This document shows positions 1-6,795 of a stretch of 10,068 bases of DNA, piece after piece. Each line of letters opens with the position of its first letter. Positions within the stretch are counted from its first letter, which is position 1. Where the stretch lies: the NCBI GenBank assembly GCA_009705185.1, contig WLCS01000024.1:1-10068 (forward strand). Direction: 5' to 3'. Under the pieces are notes generated by a model. The model searched no databases, was not told the origin of the DNA, and was given only the letters and a program-made list of their open reading frames with translations. The position numbers were made by a program, and so were the translations under genes. Origin of the DNA: Actinomycetota bacterium (lineage in GTDB: Bacteria; Actinomycetota; Actinomycetes; Nanopelagicales; Nanopelagicaceae).

Positions 1-893
1 AGCTTTGTCACTACACCTGGCACAACTGTGTTGATTGTGTGAGTGCGAGCAAATGCCTGCCAAGGATCTTCTTGTGTTGCCTTAAGTGAAAGTGAGACGC
101 GCTCACGTTCAAAATCAACTTCGAGAACTTCAACAGTAACTTCGTCGCCAACTTCAACAACTTCACCTGGGTGATCGATGTGCTTCCATGAAAGCTCTGA
201 CACGTGAACGAGACCGTCTACGCCACCAAGATCAACGAATGCACCGAAGTTTACGATTGATGAAACAACACCAGTGCGTACTTGACCCTTTTGTAGCTGG
301 TTAAGGAATTCTGTACGTGACTGTGACTGAGTCTGCTCTAGGAAAGCACGACGTGAAAGAACAACGTTGTTACGGTTCTTATCAAGTTCGATGATGCGAG
401 CTTCAACCTGCTTGCCAATGTAAGGAGTTAAATCGCGAACGCGACGCATTTCAACAAGTGATGCAGGCAAGAATCCCCGAAGACCGATGTCAACGATAAG
501 ACCACCCTTAACAACTTCAATAACTGTTCCGATAACGACTTCGTCGCGCTCTTTCTTGCCTTCGATTTCTCCCCAAGCACGCTCGTACTGTGCACGCTTC
601 TTAGAAAGGATGAGGCGACCTTCTTTATCTTCCTTCTGAAGAACTAAAGCTTCTACGCGATCTCCGACCTTAACAATGTCGTTTGGATCTGCATCATGAC
701 GAATGGAAAGTTCGCGTGATGGAATAACGCCTTCTGTCTTGTAACCGACATCAAGGAGAACTTCCTCGCGATCAATTTGTACAACTGTACCTGTGACTAA
801 ATCTCCGTCACTGAAATTTCTGATTGTTCCTTCAATTGCGGCTAAGAAATCTTCCGCTGAACCAATGTCATTTACTGCAATTTGTGTAGTCAA
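1..893 (-). CDS. rpsA: 30S ribosomal protein S1, N-terminal part (cut by window edge)
   Basis: S1 binds mRNA on the 30S subunit through repeated OB-fold S1 domains. The 297 complete codons visible contain three S1 domains, at about residues 32-100, 117-182 and 203-272, and the start of a fourth at about 291. Typical cores are visible: GYKTEGVIP, GLRGFLPASLVE, and VNFGAFVDLGGVDGLVHVSEL followed by SWKHIDHP. From AVNDIGS (residues 6-12) onward the sequence follows the mycobacterial S1 almost residue for residue. The start is TTG at 893-891: translation upstream in this frame reaches a stop at 959-957 with no other start codon, and GGAG (902-899 region on the minus strand) lies about 4 nt before it. 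About the last third of the protein lies beyond position 1. It is divergently transcribed from the MFS gene. Identification is very secure; only the C-terminus is unseen. Confidence 0.97.
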   Translation of the reverse strand, partial: MTTQIAVNDIGSAEDFLAAIEGTIRNFSDGDLVTGTVVQIDREEVLLDVGYKTEGVIPSRELSIRHDADPNDIVKVGDRVEALVLQKEDKEGRLILSKKRAQYERAWGEIEGKKERDEVVIGTVIEVVKGGLIVDIGLRGFLPASLVEMRRVRDLTPYIGKQVEARIIELDKNRNNVVLSRRAFLEQTQSQSRTEFLNQLQKGQVRTGVVSSIVNFGAFVDLGGVDGLVHVSELSWKHIDHPGEVVEVGDEVTVEVLEVDFERERVSLSLKATQEDPWQAFARTHTINTVVPGVVTK

Positions 894-901
894 GATGCTC
901 C

Positions 902-927
902 GTAGGGATAGAAAGTAGTAGGGATAG
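902..927. repeat. perfect 10-bp direct repeat in rpsA leader
   Basis: GTAGGGATAG occurs at 902-911 and again at 918-927, a 16-bp period. Read on the rpsA strand it is CTATCCCTAC twice, just upstream of the GGAG and TTG start. It may be a protein- or RNA-binding site in the leader, or a chance or slippage duplication. Confidence 0.6.
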
Positions 928-936
928 GACTGGCCT

Positions 937-966
937 AGGGTACGGGTGAGGGTGAATTACAGGCAA
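937..966 (-). promoter_or_regulatory. candidate rpsA promoter
   Basis: On the minus strand TTGCCT (966-961) and TACCCT (942-937) are separated by 18 bp. They match a sigma-70-type -35 at 4 of 6 positions and a minimal TAnnnT -10. Transcription would begin near 930, giving a leader of about 37 nt that contains a duplicated 10-mer and the GGAG ribosome-binding site. A second possible -10, TACTTT at 917-912, would give a leader of about 12 nt but has no visible -35. This is pattern matching only. Confidence 0.35.
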
Positions 967-995
967 ATCCACGCATAGAAATCCTTACCGGGGAA

Positions 996-1001
996 TAGAA
1001 T
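996..1001 (+). promoter_or_regulatory. candidate -10 box for the MFS gene
   Basis: TAGAAT matches the -10 consensus at 5 of 6 positions and ends 9 nt before the ATG at 1011, so transcription would start within a few bases of the start codon. No Shine-Dalgarno-like sequence lies between them, which fits a leaderless or near-leaderless mRNA, common in Actinobacteria. No convincing -35 is visible. Confidence 0.45.
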
Positions 1002-1010
1002 CCGAGTGCA

Positions 1011-2237
1011 ATGAAGAGATACCGAGAACTTTTTTCAATCCCCAATGTCTGGGTCTTAGTTCTTGCCTGCTTTCCAGCTCGCGTTGCATACGGAATGGTT
1101 TCACTCGCAATATTTTTTAAGGTTGAACAATCCACACAATCTATTTCTATAGCCGGATTAGCTATTGGCTTAAATGCGGCTGCGGGTTCGATGACTGCTG
1201 GAATTCGTGGATCGATCATGGATAAGTTTGGACAAGCATGGCCACTAAGAATCATGGTTCCCGGTTATGCCGCACTTGCAGTTGCGCTCAATGTCTCACA
1301 TTCAAAAACTCAGATGCTGGTACTTGCATTCGTTATGGGCTTAAGCGCTCCCCCAATTAATTTATCTATCAGACCGTTATGGAAAATTGTTGTACCCGAT
1401 AATTTCCTGCGCACGGCGTATGCAGTTGATACAGCAATCATGAGTGCCGCAGGTGTTGTAGGACCAGTTATTGCGACTTCCTTGGCACTTTCGAGTCATC
1501 CAGGTTTACCACTAAATGCGTGCGCCATTTTGATGCTTATTGGTGGTGGTTCACTTGCCATAACAAAAGTTTCGCGTAGTTGGATTCCGGAGAAAAAAGC
1601 TGCAAACCACATTCCACTGTGGAGACATAAACCTTTGCAACTGCTGATGATTGAAGGTTGCTTCATCGGTTTCGGCTGGGGTGTTTTCGATGTTGCTGTC
1701 CCAGCATTTACAACTATCGAAAAAGTTCCACACCTCACTGCATGGATTTTTACCGCAATGGGTGTTTCAAACATTGTCGGCGGATTGCTGGCAGGTTTAG
1801 TATCTAAAAGAACCTCTTCTCTGCGCGCAATGCGACGCACATATTTAGTCTGGTTCTTAGTTTCTATTCCAATTGCATTCACCTATCCGGGTTGGTCGAT
1901 GATTATCGCGGGCGCATTCCTTGGTTTAGTAGGAGGCGCGATTCAAGTTTTCTATTGGGAAGTCATGGAAGCAATCCGCCCACAAGGTTCGCCCACCGCG
2001 ATGATGGGTTGGTTGTGGACGGTAGAAGGAACATTGATGTCGATGGGTTCTGTCGCTGGTGGAGTTATTTCGGAGAAAATTTCACCATCGTTTGCCCTTG
2101 CGATAACTACTACATCAATCGGAATCGGTTACATCATTTTGGGGATTGGCAAAAAACTTTTGGCACCTGCAGATCGAATTCCTACCGATGAAGAAGATTT
2201 AGCTGCCATGGAAGATAACTCCCCCACAACCCGTTAG
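1011..2237 (+). CDS. major facilitator superfamily (MFS) transporter, substrate unknown
   Basis: A polytopic inner-membrane protein of 408 residues, the usual MFS size. Hydrophobic segments lie in two halves, about residues 12-185 and 208-380. A hydrophilic central loop (about 187-207, containing WIPEKK and PLWRHKP) separates them. The loop after TM2 carries the MFS motif A variant GSIMDKFGQ (67-75), with the conserved Asp and Gly. AAGVVGPVIA (146-155) resembles the Gly/Pro-rich TM5 motif of exporters. The C-terminal tail is acidic. The start is fixed: an in-frame TAG lies only five codons upstream and no other start codon intervenes. It is transcribed away from rpsA as a single gene, and its TAG stop overlaps the polA stop by 4 bp. 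Family membership is clear from the sequence. Export of a drug or metabolite is a guess from the motifs, and no substrate can be assigned. Confidence 0.88.
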   Translation: MKRYRELFSIPNVWVLVLACFPARVAYGMVSLAIFFKVEQSTQSISIAGLAIGLNAAAGSMTAGIRGSIMDKFGQAWPLRIMVPGYAALAVALNVSHSKTQMLVLAFVMGLSAPPINLSIRPLWKIVVPDNFLRTAYAVDTAIMSAAGVVGPVIATSLALSSHPGLPLNACAILMLIGGGSLAITKVSRSWIPEKKAANHIPLWRHKPLQLLMIEGCFIGFGWGVFDVAVPAFTTIEKVPHLTAWIFTAMGVSNIVGGLLAGLVSKRTSSLRAMRRTYLVWFLVSIPIAFTYPGWSMIIAGAFLGLVGGAIQVFYWEVMEAIRPQGSPTAMMGWLWTVEGTLMSMGSVAGGVISEKISPSFALAITTTSIGIGYIILGIGKKLLAPADRIPTDEEDLAAMEDNSPTTR

Positions 2238-4852
2238 TGAGCGGCCTCGTTCCAACTCTTTCCAATACCCACAGATACATCTAGCGGCGCACGTAACGGA
2301 TACGCATTTCCCATTTGCACTCGAACAAGTTCCGAAACTTTTTCAACTTCGCCGGATACCACTTCTAAAATTAATTCATCGTGTACCTGCAGGAGCAATC
2401 GTGACTTATAGCTACCGGCTACAAGTGCGCGCTGCACATTGAGCATCGCTTGCTTAATGATGTCCGCAGCTGAACCTTGAATAGGTGCATTCAGCGCCAT
2501 CCGCTCTGCAACTTCTCTGCGTTGACGATTATCGTGAAGCAAATCGGGTAGATAACGCCTGCGACCCATAACAGTTTCTGTGTATCCAACTTTTCGTGCA
2601 TCTTCTACAACGGTCTTAAGATAATCACGAATACCGCCAAATCGTTCGAAATAGCGATCCATCAAATCTTGCGCAGCAGGTGGTGTGAGATCCAATTGGG
2701 CAGCAAGACCATATGAACTTAATCCGTAGGCAAGACCGTATGACATGGCTTTGATTTGCCTGCGCATCTCTGGATCAACATCTGCCGGCTTTACACCGAA
2801 AACTTCTGCGGCAACTGTCGCATGGAGATCTTCCCCGGATTCAAAAGCTGCGAGCAAATGTTTGTCATCTGATAAATGGGCCATGATGCGCATTTCGATT
2901 TGGCTGTAATCAGCGGTGAGTAATGAGTCGTACCCAGCACCTGCAATAAAACAGCCACGGATTTTGCGACCCTCCTCGGTGCGCACCGGGATGTTCTGCA
3001 AATTAGGTCCAACTGAAGATAGGCGCCCTGTTGCTGCAACTGTCTGCGCAAAGTGGGTGTGAATCCTCTTATCCTTCTTAATTTCAACGAGCAGGCCTTC
3101 GATTGTTGTGGCAAGTTTCTTTGTCTCTCGAATACGTAAGAGCGCAGCCAATACTGGGTGGGATGTCTTTTCAAAAAGCCAATTGAGAGCATCGGCATCT
3201 GTTGTATATCCCGTTTTAATTTTCTTAGTCTTGGGTAGTCCTAATTCGTCAAAGAGCACAACCTGAAGTTGTTTCGGAGACCCAACATTAAATTCATGAC
3301 CTGCGGCATCATGTGCCACTTTGGTCTCTCTTGCTACCTCGGCGTCAAAAAACGTTGAAAGTTTCTCAAGTTCCTTTTTATCAACAGTGATTCCACGGTT
3401 TTCCATGAGAGCTAGCAGCTCTGCGATAGGAAGTTCCAATTCGTTATACAGCTTTGACAATCCACGGTCGCTGAGCTCTTTTGTCAGTGAATCTCGAAGT
3501 CCAAAAAGTGCACAAGCTGTTGTGAGTAACTTTTGTTCTGGCGAGGATTGATCAAGTTGGCTTCCATCGCCCCAACGTTCCAACAAATCTGAGACCTCTT
3601 GTGCGCGCACACCAGGGTTGACCAAATATGCCGCCAGCGAAGTATCAAAAGAAACTCCGACTAATCCGTTCTCGCGAGCCATTGCTTTCGCATCGTGTGC
3701 AATCTTTAACACTGATGCATCTTGCGCCCATGAACCCATAACAGAGGAATGAACTAAAAATGCGGATGTTTTCGAAAGTGCGACGGCGTAGCGATGAACA
3801 GTGTCATCAACTAATTCGAACGCGATTGAAATATCACCTGTGTGTGATCCTATTTTCGCATCTAACTCTTCAGGAGTAATCACACTGGAATCGATATCCG
3901 AACCGAAAAGTGAAAACTCGGGTTCGCTCTTTTCTTTACTCTTCTTCGATGTTGGAGCCGCACCAGATGAAATTACTTTTAATCGATCTTTCAGCGTTCT
4001 AAATTCCAATTGTTCGAAAAGATCTGCCAGATCCGACTCCGCGACTCCCGCCCACGCTAGATCATCAACAGTGAATTCGACTGGAGCATCGTGAATCAAC
4101 TGCGTGAGCTCTCGATTTCTTACAACGTTATCAATGTGTGCACGTAGAGCATCTCCAACTTTTCCAGAAACCTTTTCTTTCTGCGCAATGAGTTCTGTGA
4201 GAGATCCGTATTCAACAACCCACTTAGAGGCAGTTTTTTCGCCTACGCCTGGGATCGAAGGCAAGTTATCACTGGGATCTCCACGCAAAGCTGCAAAATC
4301 TGGATACTGCGCAGGCGACATTCCGTACTTTTCTTGTACTGCCTCGGGAGTCATTCGCGCCATCTCGCTGACCCCACGTTTTGGATAAAGCACAGTCGTG
4401 TTTTCGCTGACTAACTGAAAACTATCTCGATCACCTGTACAAATAAGTACATGCGCTCCTTCTTTCTCGGCGCGCTTGGTTATTGTTGCAATCACATCGT
4501 CTGCCTCGAAACCTTCAATTTCAAATTGACGGATTCCAAATCCCTTCACAAGCTCGTGCAGAAATGACATCTGCGATCTGAACTCATCGGGAGTCTTAGC
4601 TCGATTTGCTTTGTAATCCGGGAAAATTTCAGTGCGGAATGTCTTGCGCGAAACATCGAAAGCCACGGCCACATGGGTGGGTTTTTCTTCCTTTAACAGC
4701 GAGATCAGCATCGTGGCAAAGCCATAAATCGCGTTGGTGTGCTGACCTTGAGCAGTAGTGAAATTCTCAGCGGGAAGAGCGAAGAATGCTCGATATGCCA
4801 TCGAATGGCCATCAATGAGCAGAAGACGCTTCGGTGAAGACATGGCGCTCAT
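2234..4852 (-). CDS. polA: DNA polymerase I (5' nuclease + polymerase, inactive proofreading domain)
   Basis: Pol I fills gaps and removes Okazaki primers in replication and repair. Residues below count from TTG 4864; subtract 4 for the chosen ATG at 4852. The 5' nuclease domain covers about 14-300: LLIDGHS with Asp18, YKANR at 84-88, GFEADD at 118-123, TGDRD at 143-147, GDPSDNLP at 195-202, and the helix-hairpin-helix IPGVGEKTA. A linker rich in Lys and Ser follows. The central exonuclease-like domain (about 325-480) lacks the catalytic acids: where Escherichia coli has FDTET this protein has IAFELV, and the Asp of the KYD motif is Ala. The polymerase domain has TGRLSSVGPNLQNIPVR (612-628), motif A DYSQIE (652-657), O helix RRQIKAMSYGLAYG (701-714) and motif C QVHDE (826-830). 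Length suits a mycobacterial-type Pol I. ATG 4843 (MSSPKR) is an alternative start; neither has a clear ribosome-binding site. It ends overlapping the MFS stop and diverges from the thioesterase gene. Confidence 0.98.
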   Translation of the reverse strand: MSAMSSPKRLLLIDGHSMAYRAFFALPAENFTTAQGQHTNAIYGFATMLISLLKEEKPTHVAVAFDVSRKTFRTEIFPDYKANRAKTPDEFRSQMSFLHELVKGFGIRQFEIEGFEADDVIATITKRAEKEGAHVLICTGDRDSFQLVSENTTVLYPKRGVSEMARMTPEAVQEKYGMSPAQYPDFAALRGDPSDNLPSIPGVGEKTASKWVVEYGSLTELIAQKEKVSGKVGDALRAHIDNVVRNRELTQLIHDAPVEFTVDDLAWAGVAESDLADLFEQLEFRTLKDRLKVISSGAAPTSKKSKEKSEPEFSLFGSDIDSSVITPEELDAKIGSHTGDISIAFELVDDTVHRYAVALSKTSAFLVHSSVMGSWAQDASVLKIAHDAKAMARENGLVGVSFDTSLAAYLVNPGVRAQEVSDLLERWGDGSQLDQSSPEQKLLTTACALFGLRDSLTKELSDRGLSKLYNELELPIAELLALMENRGITVDKKELEKLSTFFDAEVARETKVAHDAAGHEFNVGSPKQLQVVLFDELGLPKTKKIKTGYTTDADALNWLFEKTSHPVLAALLRIRETKKLATTIEGLLVEIKKDKRIHTHFAQTVAATGRLSSVGPNLQNIPVRTEEGRKIRGCFIAGAGYDSLLTADYSQIEMRIMAHLSDDKHLLAAFESGEDLHATVAAEVFGVKPADVDPEMRRQIKAMSYGLAYGLSSYGLAAQLDLTPPAAQDLMDRYFERFGGIRDYLKTVVEDARKVGYTETVMGRRRYLPDLLHDNRQRREVAERMALNAPIQGSAADIIKQAMLNVQRALVAGSYKSRLLLQVHDELILEVVSGEVEKVSELVRVQMGNAYPLRAPLDVSVGIGKSWNEAAH

Positions 4853-4855
4853 CTT

Positions 4856-4880
4856 AGGTAACAAGTTACTATTTCGAACT
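4856..4880. promoter_or_regulatory. candidate divergent promoter for polA and the thioesterase, with overlapping -10 boxes
   Basis: Only 28 bp separate the two ATGs. On the plus strand TACTAT (4867-4872) is a good -10 and ends 8 nt before ATG 4881, predicting a near-leaderless thioesterase mRNA. On the minus strand TAACTT (4868-4863) is a -10 predicting polA transcripts from about 4857, 4-5 nt before ATG 4852. The two boxes share 4867-4868. The site also holds a short palindrome, GTAAC-AA-GTTAC (4858-4869). Neither gene has a convincing Shine-Dalgarno sequence. This is inferred from sequence pattern alone. Confidence 0.45.
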
Positions 4881-5288
4881 ATGACGCAGCCAGATTACTT
4901 AGCAATCATTAAAGAACGTGGCCAGGGAGCCCTCGATATCAAGATGGGTATCGAAATGTTGGAAGTCTCCCCCGAGCGACTCGTGGCACGTATGCCAGTA
5001 GAAGGAAATACTCAACCTATTGGTCTGCTCCATGGCGGCGCCAATGTTGTACTCGCCGAATCACTTGGATCAATAGGCACTCAACTTCATGCTGGCCCGG
5101 ATCGCAAAATTGTTGGCGTCGATATCAACGCAACTCATCACAAGTCTGCGACAAGCGGATATGTCACAGCAGTTGCAACACCAATTTCATTGGGTCGCAC
5201 TTTATGTGTTTATGAGATCGTAATAACAAACGAGGCAGGTCAGCGAACTTGTACTGCTCGCATAACCTGCCTCATTTTGAATCCTTAA
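4881..5288 (+). CDS. hotdog-fold acyl-CoA thioesterase, YdiI/MenI-like (PaaI family)
   Basis: A 135-residue single-domain hotdog protein, predicted to hydrolyse an acyl- or aroyl-CoA thioester in the cytoplasm. It aligns along its length with E. coli YdiI (MenI, 1,4-dihydroxy-2-naphthoyl-CoA hydrolase). QPIGLLHGGANVVLAES (45-61) corresponds to QPFGLLHGGASVVLAES. VGVDINATHHKSA (78-90) and the ARIT-LIL end also match. Gln45, His51 and Glu60 sit at the positions of the YdiI active-site residues Gln48, His54 and Glu63, so the enzyme should be active. The ATG at 4881 gives the family length. Longer in-frame forms (ATG 4842, ATG 4758) would run antisense into the polA start. The gene diverges from polA and converges on livF with a 21-bp gap. 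Family and catalysis are well supported. The substrate is not: no menaquinone or phenylacetate gene is in the window, and broad-specificity housekeeping thioesterases share this fold. Confidence 0.9.
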   Translation: MTQPDYLAIIKERGQGALDIKMGIEMLEVSPERLVARMPVEGNTQPIGLLHGGANVVLAESLGSIGTQLHAGPDRKIVGVDINATHHKSATSGYVTAVATPISLGRTLCVYEIVITNEAGQRTCTARITCLILNP

Positions 5289-5290
5289 TT

Positions 5291-5314
5291 ACTATTCCCG
5301 TAACAGGAATTAGT
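5291..5314. terminator. possible bidirectional terminator hairpin between thioesterase and livF
   Basis: ACTA-TTCC (5291-5298), a 7-nt loop, GGAA (5306-5309), one bulged T and TAGT (5311-5314) can form an 8-bp stem in the convergent gap. It overlaps the livF stop codon (5312-5310). The stem is AT-rich and there is no clear U-run on either strand, so termination efficiency is doubtful. Its position is the main support. Confidence 0.35.
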
Positions 5315-6029
5315 GAGCACCTGTTCCAAGGTAAGCCTCACGCACTGCAGGATCGTTAAGTAAGTCAGCAGCAGCTGCTTCCTTTGTCACGTTTCCAGTT
5401 TCGAGAATGTAAGCACGATGTGCACGTTGAAGCGCCTGCTGTGCATTTTGCTCGACAAGAAGAATTGTTACACCCTGCTTGTTGATCTCTGTGATGATGC
5501 GGAAGATATTTGCAATCATCTGAGGTGCAAGACCCATTGATGGCTCATCAAGAAGAAGGACTTTTGGACGTGCCATAAGTGCGCGACCCATAGCCAGCAT
5601 CTGCTGTTCTCCGCCTGAAAGTGTTCCGCCAGCTTGGTGTGCGCGTTCTTTCAAACGTGGAAAGAGTGTGTACACGCGCTCTAGATCTTCATCCATCTCT
5701 GCTTTGCGATCTTTGCGATTGAACTTACCCATTTCAAGATTTTCAAGAACTGTCATACCAGGGAAAATTCCGCGACCTTCTGGAACTTGTGAAATTCCAA
5801 GATCTACACGCTTGTGCGCAGGAATCTTGTTAATGTCCTGGCCGTCGAATGTGATTGATCCACTTGATACTGGGCGAAGACCGGAGATGGTCTTAAGAAT
5901 TGTTGTCTTACCCGCACCGTTAGCACCGATAAGTGTGACGATCTCACCTTGGTTAACAACAACGGAAACGCCTTTAATCGCTTCAATCTTGCCGTAGTGA
6001 ACACGAAGATCTTTAATTTCAAGACGCAT
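5310..6029 (-). CDS. livF: branched-chain amino acid-type ABC transporter ATPase LivF
   Basis: One of the two cytoplasmic ATPases that drive a LivKHMGF (HAAT family) importer. All ABC elements are present in 239 residues: Walker A GANGAGKTT (35-43), Q-loop Gln81 within SQVPEGRGIFPGMTV, signature LSGGEQQ (137-143), Walker B VLLLDEP (157-163) and D-loop SMGLAP. The switch position reads LVEQN (191-195), with Gln where most ABC ATPases have His; this is normal for LivF and helps tell it from LivG. The start at 6029 has a strong AGGAG (6043-6039) 9 nt upstream, inside the end of livG, and the two genes overlap by 11 bp, so translation is probably coupled. It is the last gene of the operon. Transport of Leu/Ile/Val is inferred from the family; other amino acids, amides or urea are known for related systems. 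Confidence 0.95.
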   Translation of the reverse strand: MRLEIKDLRVHYGKIEAIKGVSVVVNQGEIVTLIGANGAGKTTILKTISGLRPVSSGSITFDGQDINKIPAHKRVDLGISQVPEGRGIFPGMTVLENLEMGKFNRKDRKAEMDEDLERVYTLFPRLKERAHQAGGTLSGGEQQMLAMGRALMARPKVLLLDEPSMGLAPQMIANIFRIITEINKQGVTILLVEQNAQQALQRAHRAYILETGNVTKEAAAADLLNDPAVREAYLGTGAH

Positions 6030-6795
6030 CTGCAGGCACTCCTAGGTAAGCCTCGATTACTCGAGGGTCGTTTTGTACTACTGAAGGAAGATCATCAGCA
6101 ATCTTCTGACCGAAGTCGAGAACTGCAACACGATCTGAGATTCCCATAATCAAAGACATATCGTGTTCGATGAGAAGCACGGTGTATCCCTTATCGCGAA
6201 TCTTCTTAATGAGATTTGCAAGCTCTACCTTTTCTGCAGGGTTAAAACCAGCAGCTGGTTCATCAAGCAAAAGCAGCTTTGGTTCTGTACCAAGTGCGCG
6301 AGCAATTTCTAGGCGTCGCTGATCTCCGTAAGGAAGATTCTTTGCAAGTTGGTCAGAGCGATGGTCAATGCCCATCAAAGCTAAGAGCTCATGTGCACGA
6401 GCCTTGCTTTCCTTCTCTTCGCGACGATTAAGCGGTGTTCCAAGAAGCGCGCGGACGAGTCCGGTCTTCTTATGTACATCTGTTGCAGTGATGACATTTT
6501 CAAGAGCTGTCATATCTCCAAAGAGACGTACATTCTGGAATGTGCGGGCAAGTCCTGCCTTGACGATGTGGTGACGCTTCTTGCCCTTGAGGTTTTGGCC
6601 ATCAAAAACAATTTCTCCCGAAGTAATTGGGTAGACGCCAGTGACTACGTTAAAGACTGTTGTCTTTCCCGCACCGTTAGGTCCAATGAGTGCGCAAATT
6701 TCGCCTTCATTAACGTGGAAATTGACTTCATTAAGAGCTGTTACACCACCGAACTTAATCGTGACGTTCTTGAGTTCAAGAAGTTTCTTTGACAT
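6019..6795 (-). CDS. livG: branched-chain amino acid-type ABC transporter ATPase LivG
   Basis: The partner ATPase of LivF, 258 residues. Walker A GPNGAGKTT is at 38-46, Q-loop Gln87 in ARTFQNVRLF, signature LPYGDQR at 154-160 (the LivG-type variant of LSGGQ), Walker B LLLLDEP at 174-180, AAGFNP after it, and switch His211 in LIEHDM. The region between Q-loop and signature is longer than in LivF, as is usual for LivG. The C-terminal end VIEAYLG is also typical. Its ATG directly abuts the livM TAA (TAAATG, no gap). Only a weak, distant purine run precedes it, so it probably relies on ribosomes finishing livM. All catalytic residues are intact. Confidence 0.95.
   Translation of the reverse strand: MSKKLLELKNVTIKFGGVTALNEVNFHVNEGEICALIGPNGAGKTTVFNVVTGVYPITSGEIVFDGQNLKGKKRHHIVKAGLARTFQNVRLFGDMTALENVITATDVHKKTGLVRALLGTPLNRREEKESKARAHELLALMGIDHRSDQLAKNLPYGDQRRLEIARALGTEPKLLLLDEPAAGFNPAEKVELANLIKKIRDKGYTVLLIEHDMSLIMGISDRVAVLDFGQKIADDLPSVVQNDPRVIEAYLGVPADAS

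Noticed and set aside
1..893. rpsA truncated as a pseudogene
   Set aside because: The frame is open to the window edge and matches the family throughout; the truncation is due to the window boundary.
935..1255. Minus-strand open frame across the rpsA-MFS spacer
   Set aside because: It is antisense to the MFS start region, low in recognisable motifs, and overlaps the rpsA promoter region; a shadow frame.
4853..4864. TTG at 4864 as polA start
   Set aside because: It lies inside the predicted -10 region, and the extra residues (MLPK) have no homology support. ATG 4852 or 4843 is preferred.
4758..4880. N-terminal extension of the thioesterase reading frame from ATG 4758 or ATG 4842
   Set aside because: It would run antisense through the conserved N-terminus of PolA, and it exceeds the family length. 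ATG 4881 matches YdiI in length and has a -10 box just upstream.
5446..5457. Gln instead of His at the LivF switch position (LVEQN)
   Set aside because: It looks unusual for an ABC ATPase but is the normal LivF family sequence, so it is not a defect.
6019..6029. 11-bp overlap of livG and livF as a possible frameshift or fusion
   Set aside because: Both proteins have complete, family-typical ends and livF has its own strong AGGAG; ordinary operon overlap.
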